From: Paenibacillus sp. PvR098
GTDB taxonomy: Bacteria > Bacillota > Bacilli > Paenibacillales > NBRC-103111
Reading direction: 5' to 3'
Assembly: GCF_017833255.1 (NCBI RefSeq)
Contig: NZ_JAFIBU010000001.1
Coordinates: forward strand, 744,001-808,000
Length of the DNA: 64,000 nucleotides
Shown here: one piece after another, positions 26,587-35,868 of the stretch
Position numbering within the stretch: the first letter of the stretch is position 1
Layout: each line of letters opens with the position of its first letter
The notes under the pieces: model-generated
Database searches by the model: none
What the model saw: only the letters and a program-made list of their open reading frames with translations
Told to the model about the DNA's origin: nothing
Made by a program: the position numbers and the translations under genes

Positions 26587-28551
26587 ATGCGTTATACAGT
26601 CGATATCGACATCGGCGGAACGTTGACAGATGGTCTATTCAGCGACGGCCAGCAGGTTATCGCAACGAAAGTGGACACGACTCCACATGATTTTACCGTT
26701 TGTTTTTTTGAGTGCATTCGAGAGGGTGCCAATCGTCTTGGTTACGAGAGCCTGACTGACTTTTTTGCTGACGTGAAAGTTATTCGTTGGTCAAGTACGA
26801 TCGCAACGAATGTACTTGCTGAAGGGAAAGGACCGAAGCTTGGTCTCCTGATCAGCGACGGCCATGGAACGGATCTGTACGGTAATGGAGTAAGCCCGGC
26901 GATTAACAAAGTATTGTCACCGGAGAACATCACACAAATCAGCGAACCGATTTCGGAAGAAGAAGTACTTCGCAAAGTAAGAGCGCTTCTGGAGCAGGGC
27001 GTTCGGCGCATTTGTGTCAGCCTGAAGGGAGCCTTCGACAATCCGTCAATAGAACGGCGTATTAAGAAGCTCGTGGATGAACAGTTCCCCGACCACTATT
27101 TGGGTGCTGTGCCTGTCTTGTTAGGAAGCGATATTCTGCACCACCCGGACAGCCAGACGAGAACCCATCTGTCCCTGATCAATTCGTATGTTCATACTCC
27201 GCTCGCAGTAGCCTTGTTTAAAGCGGAGGATGAACTTCTTCTTCAGCACAAATATCGCAAGCCGGTTTATATCGGTCACGTGAATGGTGGGGTCGCACGT
27301 GTTGCAAAGACGAAGGGCGTGGACACAACCGAATCCGGTCCGGTATTCGGACTTCACGCAGCGTCTTATTTTGCCAAACGATACGGCTTGAATAAGGTAT
27401 TGTCTGTTGATGTAGGCGGTACGACGGCCAAGATCGGATTGATCCTTAACGGGGAAGTGATCACGGTTCCCAATGGTGATTTGTTCGGTATTCCACTGAA
27501 AACGCCGTGGGTTTTGCTTCGTTCCATCGCTCTCGGCGGAGGTTCCATTGCCCGTGTGAAAGACGGTAAGGTAACTCTAGGTCCAGAGTCGATGGGCGCC
27601 TACCCCGGACCTGCTTGCTATAACCTTGGGGGCGACTCTGCAACGCTTACAGATGCATTCCTTGTCTCCGGTGCGATGAATCCGGATCGTTTCTTAGGCG
27701 GACGTCGGCAGCTTCAGATGGAGCAAGCGCGCCGTGCGATTCAAGAGCAGGTCGCCGGTCCGCTCAACATCAGCGTTGAAGCAGCAGCTCAAGCGATTGT
27801 CGAGAAAGCGATGGAGCTGGTGACGGACTGCTGCAATGAAACACTCAAGGAATACGGTTATACATCGGAAGGCTTCAGCTTGTTCTCATTCGGCGGCAAC
27901 GGCTCCAACTTCGCCTCTGGCGTGGCCGACAAGCTGAATCTGAAGAACGCTTACGTATTCGGTCTCGGTCCTGTGCTTTCTGCTTTCGGTTCATCGGTAT
28001 CCGACATTTGCCACATTCACGAGGAATGGCCATACCAGCCGCTGAGCAAGACTTCGGTTCAAGACGTGCATAAGCTCGTTGCAGCCGGCCAAGAACGCGT
28101 GCTCCGCGATTTGGAAGGTGAGGGCTTGTCGGCGGCGGATGCGGAATTGAGCGTTGAATTCATCATTGCAAAAAACAATGACGAATCCGAGGTCGTTCAG
28201 CTTCCCATCGAGAAGGCGCTAAACGGAGGATTCATAGAAATTGTCGCAAGCCATTCGGGCTCGACGCTCGAACGCGTCTCGATCAAAGGAGTGTCCCCGG
28301 TATCGAAGTTTGAGCTACAGCGCACGGATACGAGCGCACAGCAGGCAAAAACGGAACAGCGCCGGACGATGCTGTGGCCGAAGCAGGCCGATCATGCGCC
28401 GATTTACGATTGGGAACAACTGCAGCGGGGAAGTTCGTTCACAGGTCCCGCTTGTTTGGAGTCCGAAACCGTTTCATGTGTGGTCATCCCGGGCTGGGGT
28501 GTCCAGATCGACGAATACGGCAACGCCGTGTTCACCAAAGGAGGCGCGTAA
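26587..28551 (+). CDS. ApcA-like HyuA subunit of a five-subunit ketone carboxylase
   Basis: A 654-residue hydantoinase A-type subunit, about 70 kDa. Motifs are DIDIGGTLTDG at residues 5-15 and VDVGGTTAKIGL near residue 277, both intact, plus YPGPACYNLGGDSATLTDA near residue 339. It is smaller than the second HyuA subunit at 28923, as ApcA is smaller than ApcC. ATG 26587 follows CGGGAGGTG. It heads an operon whose order (about 70, 14, 80, 75, 33 kDa, then a CoA ligase) matches the acetophenone carboxylase operon of Aromatoleum aromaticum as I recall it. The substrate is inferred, not shown. Confidence 0.88.
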   Translation: MRYTVDIDIGGTLTDGLFSDGQQVIATKVDTTPHDFTVCFFECIREGANRLGYESLTDFFADVKVIRWSSTIATNVLAEGKGPKLGLLISDGHGTDLYGNGVSPAINKVLSPENITQISEPISEEEVLRKVRALLEQGVRRICVSLKGAFDNPSIERRIKKLVDEQFPDHYLGAVPVLLGSDILHHPDSQTRTHLSLINSYVHTPLAVALFKAEDELLLQHKYRKPVYIGHVNGGVARVAKTKGVDTTESGPVFGLHAASYFAKRYGLNKVLSVDVGGTTAKIGLILNGEVITVPNGDLFGIPLKTPWVLLRSIALGGGSIARVKDGKVTLGPESMGAYPGPACYNLGGDSATLTDAFLVSGAMNPDRFLGGRRQLQMEQARRAIQEQVAGPLNISVEAAAQAIVEKAMELVTDCCNETLKEYGYTSEGFSLFSFGGNGSNFASGVADKLNLKNAYVFGLGPVLSAFGSSVSDICHIHEEWPYQPLSKTSVQDVHKLVAAGQERVLRDLEGEGLSAADAELSVEFIIAKNNDESEVVQLPIEKALNGGFIEIVASHSGSTLERVSIKGVSPVSKFELQRTDTSAQQAKTEQRRTMLWPKQADHAPIYDWEQLQRGSSFTGPACLESETVSCVVIPGWGVQIDEYGNAVFTKGGA

Positions 28552-28554
28552 TCC

Positions 28555-28926
28555 ATGAAGCGATTGATCATTACCGAATATTTGGAGATTGATCTCGATT
28601 CAGAGATGTGGCACTGCAATCGATGTAAGCACGCTCTGATCTCAGCCCGCAAAAATTACAAGGAAGGGCTACTGGTCTATAACCGGGATCCTAGGGAGAT
28701 TCACAAGGAGGTTATCGAGGGAGAGTATACGTTCTCCCCGGATCCGAACTGGATGCGCATTTTGGAGTTTTATTGCCCGGGCTGCGGTGCACAGGTAGAG
28801 ACGGAATATTTACCACCGGGACACCCGATCACCCATGATATCGAGATCGATATCGACAGCTTGAAGCAGCGTCTTCAGGAAGGCGAATTGGAAATTCACG
28901 AAAAAAGGCTGGTGAGCAAGATATGA
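28555..28926 (+). CDS. ApcB-like small zinc-ribbon subunit
   Basis: A 123-residue member of the acetone-carboxylase gamma family. Cys pairs HCNRCKH near residue 20 and YCPGCG near residue 78 form a probable zinc site, and PPGHPITHDIEIDID is the family's closing motif. It is closely similar to the protein at 19966 but carries about 12 extra C-terminal residues. The RBS AAAGGAGG is inside the end of the previous gene, and the stop overlaps the next start (ATGA). Confidence 0.87.
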   Translation: MKRLIITEYLEIDLDSEMWHCNRCKHALISARKNYKEGLLVYNRDPREIHKEVIEGEYTFSPDPNWMRILEFYCPGCGAQVETEYLPPGHPITHDIEIDIDSLKQRLQEGELEIHEKRLVSKI

Positions 28927-31112
28927 CGGAACCAAGCTCAGCTCGCAATACGATTGACGTTGATGTAGGCGGTACGTTTACCGATATGGTCCTGACCTAT
29001 GAAGGTACGCAAATATTTCGCAAAGTGCCGACGACCCCCTACGATCTTTCAGTTTGCTTCATCCAGGCGATCGAAGAAGGGGCGAAACATTTCCATAAGA
29101 CGGCAGATCAAATTCTCCCGAATTTCGATATCGTTCGGTATTCGACGACCGTAGCCATGAACCGTCTCATCGAGCGGAAGGGTCCGCGTCTTGGTTTAAT
29201 CACGACCGAGGGTCATGAGGATGCGGTCCACATTGGACGCGGCGCACAGTGGATCGACGGCACGCGCCTCGCGGAACGGCGCAACCTGCCGATTCAACAG
29301 AAGCCGAAGCCGATCGTTGATCGTGAAATGATCGTCGGGGTGAAGGAGCGGATCGATGCGAAGGGTAAGGTCATCCGACCGCTGGATGAAGAGGACGTCC
29401 GCCGTAAGGTCCGGACGCTCGTCGATCGCGGGGCGCGCGCTTTCGTCGTATCGCTTTTGTGGTCGTTTGTCAATCCGTCACACGAGAAGCGGATCAAGGA
29501 AATCATTCGCGAGGAGTACCGCGAGTACCACGTCGGCTATTTGCCGGTCATTTTGTCACACGGAGTCGTGAGCCGATTGGGCGAATATGAGCGAACAAAT
29601 ACCGCGATACTCGATGCGTACCTTCAGCGATCCATGCAGATCGAGCTGTCCGGCACTTGGGATAAGCTGCGGGAGAAAGGGTACCGCGGACCGTTCATGA
29701 TGGTGCATAACACCGGCGGCTGCGCGGACGTCTTCAAGACGACGGCGAGCAAGACATACAACGGCGGCCCGGTATCCGGTCTCGTTGGGGCGCAGTTCGT
29801 TGCGGACAAAATTGGCATCAAGAACGCGGTCACGGCCGACGTTGGCGGCACAAGCTTCGACATCGGACTCGTAATGGAATCCAGCGTTCGAAACTATGAG
29901 TTTAATCCGGTCGTCGATCGGTGGATGGTCAGCGCGAACATGCTGCAGTCGATCTCGATCGGCGCAGGCGGCGGTTCGATTGCCTGGATAAATAAGCAGC
30001 TGGGCAACCGTCTGGAAGTGGGACCGCAATCTGCAGGTTCATATCCGGGGCCTGTTTGTTACAACCTCGGGGGCACCGAACCAACAGTGACCGATGCGGA
30101 CCTGGTACTCGGCTACCTGAATCCGGACTATTACTTCGGTGGCCGCATGAAGCTGAACAAGGCGGCTGCGGAGCGGGCGATCCGCAAGAAGATTGCGGAA
30201 CCGCTAGGTCTCTCCGTCATGGAAGCCGCGTCCTTAATCCGGAGGCTCGTTGACGAGAAGATGGCTTCTGCGATCCGCAAAGAGGTTGTACTGCGGGGCT
30301 ATCGCCCGGACGACTTCGCGATCTTCGCGATGGGCGGAGGAGGCGCCACGCATGCGGCGGGATATAAGGATGAGATTCCGAAGGTCGTCATTTTCCCGTA
30401 TTCCCCTGTATTCTGCGCATTCGGATCGTCGATCATGGACATCATGCACGTGTATGAGACGTCGAAAAAGATGCCGTTCATCGCTCCGATGACGGAGCAG
30501 CCGACGCTTGACTTTGAAGAATTCAATACGACGGTGAACTCTCTGCTCGAGCAGGGGAAGAAGGAGCTGGAGGCGGAAGGGCTCGACACGAATAAGGCTG
30601 TCTTCACGCTTGAGCTGGATATGCTCTACGGCGGACAAATCAACTCTAAGCGTACGTCGACGCCGGGCCTCCATATTACGAATGACGAGGATCTCTGGAG
30701 GTTCTATAAGCAGTTTGAAAAAGAATTCAGTGAAGCGTTCAGCCCCCACGTCATCAACCTGTCGGGCGGCGTGTACATCGAATCGTTCGTATTGAAGGCG
30801 GCCGTACCTTCCCAGCCGTTCAATCTTCCGGTGCTGCCTCCGGCAACGGCAGGCAAGGAGAACGCGTTGAAAGAGCATCGCTTGATGTACTGGCCGGAGG
30901 TGTCAGACCATGCGGATTCGCCGGTATATGATCAGATGAAGCTGCAGCCGGGTCACGTTGTGAACGGACCGGCCATTATTGAGTCCGAATATACTACCGT
31001 CGTCGTTCCGCCGGGGCTAAAATACAGCGTTGACCGATACGGACTTGGCATCATGGAACTAGATGAAGAGCGTGTGCCGGCCCTTTCAGGTACGGCAGCC
31101 AATCAAGGATAA
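28923..31112 (+). CDS. ApcC-like HyuA subunit of the ketone carboxylase
   Basis: A 729-residue hydantoinase A-type ATPase subunit. DVDVGGTFTDMV lies at residues 12-23, TADVGGTSFDIGL near residue 305, and SYPGPVCYNLGGTEPTVTDAD near residue 372. It has both nucleotide motifs, so with the ApcA-like subunit the complex would carry two ATPase sites, consistent with the two-ATP cost reported for acetophenone carboxylase. The protein resembles the 708-residue subunit at 20319 throughout. Codons look more G/C-ended here than in the first cluster. Confidence 0.9.
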   Translation: MTEPSSARNTIDVDVGGTFTDMVLTYEGTQIFRKVPTTPYDLSVCFIQAIEEGAKHFHKTADQILPNFDIVRYSTTVAMNRLIERKGPRLGLITTEGHEDAVHIGRGAQWIDGTRLAERRNLPIQQKPKPIVDREMIVGVKERIDAKGKVIRPLDEEDVRRKVRTLVDRGARAFVVSLLWSFVNPSHEKRIKEIIREEYREYHVGYLPVILSHGVVSRLGEYERTNTAILDAYLQRSMQIELSGTWDKLREKGYRGPFMMVHNTGGCADVFKTTASKTYNGGPVSGLVGAQFVADKIGIKNAVTADVGGTSFDIGLVMESSVRNYEFNPVVDRWMVSANMLQSISIGAGGGSIAWINKQLGNRLEVGPQSAGSYPGPVCYNLGGTEPTVTDADLVLGYLNPDYYFGGRMKLNKAAAERAIRKKIAEPLGLSVMEAASLIRRLVDEKMASAIRKEVVLRGYRPDDFAIFAMGGGGATHAAGYKDEIPKVVIFPYSPVFCAFGSSIMDIMHVYETSKKMPFIAPMTEQPTLDFEEFNTTVNSLLEQGKKELEAEGLDTNKAVFTLELDMLYGGQINSKRTSTPGLHITNDEDLWRFYKQFEKEFSEAFSPHVINLSGGVYIESFVLKAAVPSQPFNLPVLPPATAGKENALKEHRLMYWPEVSDHADSPVYDQMKLQPGHVVNGPAIIESEYTTVVVPPGLKYSVDRYGLGIMELDEERVPALSGTAANQG

Positions 31113-31126
31113 GGAGGCAAATCGAT

Positions 31127-33184
31127 ATGCCAATGCCTACACCGGAACAGAAACTAGCCATGATTAAAATGGAGCCCGCTACGCCCGAAGAAATCGCGGC
31201 AATGGAGACGCTCTCTCCAGGGGATTACGAAATCGGCTATCAGCGAACGAATGATATCGTAGATGAAGCATTAGAAGTTTTCCAGCGTTCCTCACGTTCG
31301 AGTATGGGGGTGTCCGGCGACGTCATGCTCGCGATCTTTACCGCGAACGGAGACTTGGTCAACTCCGCGGCGGGCACTTATCTTCACGCTATCATTCAGC
31401 CGATTATCATCAAATACATCATTAAGCACTACAGTAAAAATCCGGGTATTAAAGACGGCGACGTCTGGTTCGCGAACGACGCACTCTATGGCGGTATCCA
31501 TAACCCGGACATGGTCTGCATAACGCCTGTGTTCCACAACGGCAAGCTGATCGCTTGGACCGGAGCAGCGAGTCATATGACCGAGACTGGCGCGATTGAG
31601 CCGGGGGGTATGCCTGTATCGGCGACCTCGCGCTTTGAAGAAGGGCTTGGTCTTCCGCCTGTGAAGATCGGCGAGAATCACGAGCTTCGCGAGGACTGGA
31701 TAGAAGTGTTCACCGCATATGGCATTCGCGCGCCGCAGATGATGGTGACGGACTTGAAGGCGCGGGCGACGTCCGCGGATCGGGTACGTACCCGCCTGAT
31801 CGAGCTTGCGGACCGTGAAGGTACCGAATTCGTGATTGGCCTGCTGCGGAAAATGCTTGAGGTGGCGAAGGAAGGTGCGACGAAACGTTTGGCATCCTGG
31901 CCGGACGGCAAATTCCGCTGCGTCACGTTCTCCGACGCGGTAGGGGTGAAGCACGGCTTAATTCGTAACGCGGCTCTGACGATCGAGAAGAAAGGCGATA
32001 AACTGATCTACGATTTCACGGGGACGTCGCCGGAAAACTATTCAAGCTATCATGCTCATGTGCAGGCTGTTGTCGGTCACGTGGCCAACTACATTTATTC
32101 CTACGTGTTCTATGACTTGCCGATCTCGAGCGCCACATTTGAGCCAATCGAGTTCCGTATTCCGAAAGGAACTATTCTGAATCCGGATCCGAAGGCGGCG
32201 ACCTCAAATGCGGTCATGATCTGTACGGGCGTCATGTCCGCCAGCGCGAACGCGTTCGCCAAGATGATGTTCTGCACGCAGGATGCTAATAAGGTTGTGG
32301 CTTCGTCCTCCAATGCCGGCAACGCGATGGTTATCGCTGGCTTGTCACAATGGGGCTTGCCGTTCGCGGACATGATCGCCTACTCCATCAACACTGAGGG
32401 TCAAGGAGGTCGTCCCGCGCTCAAAGGGATGAATGCGTTCGGGTTCCCATGGTGCCCATTCGGCCGTGCTCCGAACGTAGAGCTCATGGAGAACGAATTC
32501 CCTCTGCTTATTCCGCTGTCGCAGCATTGGAAAGATTCTTGCGGCCACGGCAAAAACCGCGGCGGCGTAGGTACCGCTCAGATGTGGGTCGCACACCAGG
32601 TACCTCAAGTATTCTTTATGGCGATTGCCGATAACTCGAAGGTACAGACGCCGCAAGGCTTGTTTGGCGGATATGCACCTTGTACGGTACCGGGCATCGG
32701 CATTCGTAATGCGGATATCGTGCAGAAGATGAAGGAAGGAACGAGCCGGAATCTGGAAGTGAGAGAAACGCTGACGGAGCGTTGGATCGAAGGCAGCTGG
32801 GAGGTTGAGTTCTTCGGCCGATCCGCTCGCCCCTACAACGAAGGTGACGTGATGGCGTACGGCTTCTCCGCAGGGGGCGCCGGCTACGGGGATCCGCTTG
32901 AAGCGGAGCCGGAATCGGTCGGGGAGGACGTTATCAACCAAATCATCACGAATGAAACGGCCGCAGAAATGTATAAGGTCATCTTTGACGAAAAGGCGCA
33001 TAAGGTCGACGTGGAAGCGACCAACCGTCTCCGGAACGAAGAGAAAGCCGCTCGCCGCGGCCGCGGAAAACCGTACTCTGCGTTCATTAAGGAATGGGAA
33101 AAGTTAAAGCCTGCGGACGATATCCTGCACTCTTTCGGCTCCTGGCCGGAAGGTCAATCGACCGGCGTGATGATGAGAATGTAA
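31127..33184 (+). CDS. ApcD-like HyuB subunit of the ketone carboxylase
   Basis: A 685-residue hydantoinase B-type subunit. GDVWFANDALYGGIHNPDM lies near residue 112, WTGAASHMTETGAIEPGGM near residue 144, and SAGGAGYGDPLEAEP near residue 583. These HyuB subunits hold the carboxylation site and interact with both ATPase subunits. It is closely similar to the protein at 22480. RBS AAGGAGG precedes ATG 31127 by eight bases. Confidence 0.9.
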   Translation: MPMPTPEQKLAMIKMEPATPEEIAAMETLSPGDYEIGYQRTNDIVDEALEVFQRSSRSSMGVSGDVMLAIFTANGDLVNSAAGTYLHAIIQPIIIKYIIKHYSKNPGIKDGDVWFANDALYGGIHNPDMVCITPVFHNGKLIAWTGAASHMTETGAIEPGGMPVSATSRFEEGLGLPPVKIGENHELREDWIEVFTAYGIRAPQMMVTDLKARATSADRVRTRLIELADREGTEFVIGLLRKMLEVAKEGATKRLASWPDGKFRCVTFSDAVGVKHGLIRNAALTIEKKGDKLIYDFTGTSPENYSSYHAHVQAVVGHVANYIYSYVFYDLPISSATFEPIEFRIPKGTILNPDPKAATSNAVMICTGVMSASANAFAKMMFCTQDANKVVASSSNAGNAMVIAGLSQWGLPFADMIAYSINTEGQGGRPALKGMNAFGFPWCPFGRAPNVELMENEFPLLIPLSQHWKDSCGHGKNRGGVGTAQMWVAHQVPQVFFMAIADNSKVQTPQGLFGGYAPCTVPGIGIRNADIVQKMKEGTSRNLEVRETLTERWIEGSWEVEFFGRSARPYNEGDVMAYGFSAGGAGYGDPLEAEPESVGEDVINQIITNETAAEMYKVIFDEKAHKVDVEATNRLRNEEKAARRGRGKPYSAFIKEWEKLKPADDILHSFGSWPEGQSTGVMMRM

Positions 33185-33202
33185 GAAGGAGGCGCTTGAC
33201 TC

Positions 33203-34111
33203 ATGTCCTCTCCTAAAGAATTGTTGAACACTGTACTGACGGGTGGACGAGCGGGGCGAAAGCTCCTCGCTCCGCTCGTTTGCGCGGCGGCCGGCGAAAT
33301 GGCAAGTCTCTCGCCTAAGGAATTTTTGAACAATTCGACTAAGATGGCCAACACACTGCGCGATTTGCAGCGAGCGTTGGGGCTAGACGTGGTCGTTCCG
33401 GAATCGGGATCGAACATCGAGTGGGAAGCGTTAGGGGCGAAGCTGGACTGGTCGGTATATCCGCCACGTCCGAACTCCTATCCGTTCGAGGGCGATATCG
33501 CCCTCGCCTTTAGGGGACGGATGCCTGTGCTGGTTGAGACGGTCAAGCGGTTGAAGCAGATGCTCGGGGACAAAGCGGCGGTGGCCGTGGCGCTTCAAGG
33601 GCCACAACGGATTTCGGACGCCGGAGACGTCGGGTTGGACGATGCTGCTGATTTCGTACTTCGGATGGCTCGCGTGGCGTGCGAAAGCGGCGCAGATTTG
33701 ATCTGGTTGAAGGAGGATGGTGAACACCCTCCGCTAGATACTGACGAATACCTCGCCTTAACGGCGCCGATCTGGGGGACGATTCGATTTTATCAATCCG
33801 TTCCCGCGCTACATCTAGCAGGTTCCGCCGATCGATGGCTCGATACGGTGCTTGATGCTGGCGGAAGCGTCATCCCTTGCATCGATCCGCTCCGTTCTCC
33901 GGAGCTTTCGGCTGCGCTGAAATCCGCGGGTACGTATGGGGCAATAGTGGGTGACGACATGTTAACTCTCGATAAGGCGGCTTCACTTCGCGCGTTTGCC
34001 CAGGAACCTGGTTGTCTGCTTCTTACTAGCGAATCGGATTGGTTTGGGAGGGTGACAGCACGTGATTTTCAAACAAGCATCGACCAATGGAAAATGCTGA
34101 TCAATCCATAA
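33203..34111 (+). CDS. ApcE-position protein, URO-D/methyltransferase-like fold
   Basis: A 302-residue protein, about 33 kDa, in the place of ApcE (reported about 34 kDa). The sequence resembles the uroporphyrinogen-decarboxylase-like TIM-barrel superfamily: an opening KELLNTVLTGGRAGRKLLAPLV, then SPKEFLNNSTKMANTLRDLQ near residue 37, and the helix-strand unit VLRMARVACESGADLIWLKED near residue 150. No HyuA/B motif is present. In the Apc system the fifth subunit associates loosely and is needed for activity. Only the second cluster has this gene. RBS GAAGGAGG precedes ATG 33203. Confidence 0.72.
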   Translation: MSSPKELLNTVLTGGRAGRKLLAPLVCAAAGEMASLSPKEFLNNSTKMANTLRDLQRALGLDVVVPESGSNIEWEALGAKLDWSVYPPRPNSYPFEGDIALAFRGRMPVLVETVKRLKQMLGDKAAVAVALQGPQRISDAGDVGLDDAADFVLRMARVACESGADLIWLKEDGEHPPLDTDEYLALTAPIWGTIRFYQSVPALHLAGSADRWLDTVLDAGGSVIPCIDPLRSPELSAALKSAGTYGAIVGDDMLTLDKAASLRAFAQEPGCLLLTSESDWFGRVTARDFQTSIDQWKMLINP

Positions 34112-34129
34112 TCAAGGGGGTGTGAACCG

Positions 34130-35461
34130 ATGGATCGGACCTATTGGGCTCCAGACATGGAAACAAGCGTACCAGGTTCGCTTCATTCACTAGAGGAGAG
34201 CAGATTGCGTCAGCAGCTTTCTTGGGTGTTGAAGCATTCTCCGTTGTATCAAGAGAAGTTTAAGGGAATCGATCCGGAAAAATTCCAGCTTTCCGATCTT
34301 TCCAAGCTTCCCGTTACGACGAAGCAAGAGGTTCGGCTGAGTCAGGAGTTATATCCTCCGCTTGGCGGTCATGCGTGCGTCGATTGGAGACAAATAGGAC
34401 GCATTCACGCGAGCTCGGGCACAACAGGAAGGCCAACGCTTGTTGGTGCGTCAACGCGAGACCGAGAGATGTGGCGGGATCTGGTCGCTCGCTGCATGTG
34501 GGCTATGGGCTGCCGACCCGAACACCGGGCTTGGGTGCCGCTGACGTTCGGTTGGTGGATCGCAGGTTTAAGTTTCTATGAAGGCCTGCAGCATCTCGGA
34601 GCGGCGGTGCTTCCGAGCGGAAACAACGAACCGGCGCGAACGCTCGGCGTGCTGCAAACAACAGGCGCCGACTTCGCAATCTCTACGCCTTCGTTTATTA
34701 CTTATTTGGCACAGCTTGCCCAGGATGAGCTCGGCATGGATCCTCGATCCTTGGGGCTCAAGAACATCGGTCTGGGTGGAGAGCCGGGGGCCGGCTTGCC
34801 CGATGTCCGACGCCAAATTCAAGAAACGTGGGGCGCGAAGGTATACGACTGTATGGGAACGGCAGACTTCTGTACTGTCATCTGGAGCGAATGTGAATGC
34901 CAAGACGGCATGCATTTCTTCGGTCAAGGTTATATCATTCCGGAGCTGCTCGATCCGGTCACTGGAGATGTGATCGAGGTGAAAAAGGGTGTTGTCGGTG
35001 AACTGCTGTATACAGCCATTCACCGCGAGTGTACTCCGTTGATGCGTTTTAAGATAGGGGATCTTGTGGAAGTGGTGGGCGACGGAACGTGTGATTGCGG
35101 CAGAACGGGGATGCGGATTCGCTGCGTGGGCCGGGCGGACGACATGCTGATTATACAAGGCGTAAATGTATATCCGTCCGCGGTAGCGGATGTCGTTTCC
35201 TCCTTCCGTCCAAGAACCACTGGGGAAATACGGATATTTACGGACGGAGCGGGCCCGAACGTACAACCTCCTGTACGAATTCAGGTGGAGCACGAACCCG
35301 ATGTGGGAGATTTGGAAGCGTTAAAACACGACATAGAGCTCGCAGTCCGCCAGAAGCTAGTGTTCCGAGCCAATATCGAATGGGTGGATAAAGGTGCGTT
35401 GGCTGCGAAGGGCGGAATGAAACGCAATCTTGTCGAGCGTCCGAAAGTTTCTTCGCAGTAA
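34130..35461 (+). CDS. Phenylacetate-CoA ligase-like acyl-CoA synthetase
   Basis: A 443-residue AMP-forming ligase of the PaaK branch. The P-loop-like motif HASSGTTGRPTL lies near residue 98, YDCMGTADFCTVIWSE near residue 237, and GRADDMLIIQGVNVYPSAV near residue 331 opens the C-terminal hinge domain. The length is normal for PaaK enzymes. In acetophenone degradation the carboxylase product, benzoylacetate, must be activated to its CoA ester, and this gene lies immediately after the carboxylase genes. Substrate specificity is an inference. RBS AAGGGGG precedes ATG 34130. Confidence 0.88.
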   Translation: MDRTYWAPDMETSVPGSLHSLEESRLRQQLSWVLKHSPLYQEKFKGIDPEKFQLSDLSKLPVTTKQEVRLSQELYPPLGGHACVDWRQIGRIHASSGTTGRPTLVGASTRDREMWRDLVARCMWAMGCRPEHRAWVPLTFGWWIAGLSFYEGLQHLGAAVLPSGNNEPARTLGVLQTTGADFAISTPSFITYLAQLAQDELGMDPRSLGLKNIGLGGEPGAGLPDVRRQIQETWGAKVYDCMGTADFCTVIWSECECQDGMHFFGQGYIIPELLDPVTGDVIEVKKGVVGELLYTAIHRECTPLMRFKIGDLVEVVGDGTCDCGRTGMRIRCVGRADDMLIIQGVNVYPSAVADVVSSFRPRTTGEIRIFTDGAGPNVQPPVRIQVEHEPDVGDLEALKHDIELAVRQKLVFRANIEWVDKGALAAKGGMKRNLVERPKVSSQ

Positions 35462-35499
35462 TGGCCTAGAACAAACTCATGAAGAGGGGTGTGCGTACA

Positions 35500-35846
35500 T
35501 GACAACGCACAAAGGGAAAATCGACGTGGTGACCGGAGCGGCGAGAGGCTTCGGTCACTCAATCTCGGTAGGACATGCTGAGGTGGGAGCCACGGTAGTT
35601 GCTGTAGACCTTAATGACTCGAAGGAAACGAAGAAGGCCATTGAAGCGGTCGGCGGTACTTGCCTATCCCTTCATCGACTTCGCGGATCTTACTTTTGAG
35701 CAGTGGCGCAAGACGTTGTCCGTGTCATCGGCTTCACACGCGGCCTCGCGAATGATCTTGGTGCGCATAGCATTACGGTAAATTACGCCGTTGACGGCGG
35801 ATTGGCGAAATACCAAAGGCATCCCCTGCGTACAGCAGGGGAATAA
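35500..35846 (+). pseudogene. Collapsed short-chain dehydrogenase gene (1-phenylethanol-dehydrogenase-like)
   Basis: An SDR gene reduced to about 115 codons. Three segments, each in a different frame, are recognisable. The first is an N-terminal Rossmann part (VTGAARGFGHSIS, then VVAVDLND) from ATG 35500, with a good RBS. The second is YPFIDFADLTFEQWRKTLSV at about 35663-35722. The third is IGFTRGLANDLGAHSITVN followed at once by AVDGGLAKY to a stop at 35846. The NAG motif, catalytic Ser-Tyr-x-x-x-Lys region and the loop after TVN are missing. The retained middle block strongly recalls (S)-1-phenylethanol dehydrogenase, whose gene lies beside apc in Aromatoleum. Confidence 0.75.
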
Positions 35847-35868
35847 TCCATATCGGAGGAGGGAAGGC

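Noticed and set aside
18542-33184. Reading the clusters as acetone carboxylase (AcxABC) or 5-oxoprolinase/hydantoinase operons
   Set aside because: Acetone carboxylase has one HyuA-like subunit, whereas here two per cluster are present plus a fifth gene, ligase and thiolase; oxoprolinases lack the zinc-ribbon small subunit.
35791-35868. Upstream extension of the thiolase frame
   Set aside because: These codons lie in the SDR pseudogene and lack homology to thiolases; GGAGGAGGG sets the start at 35869.
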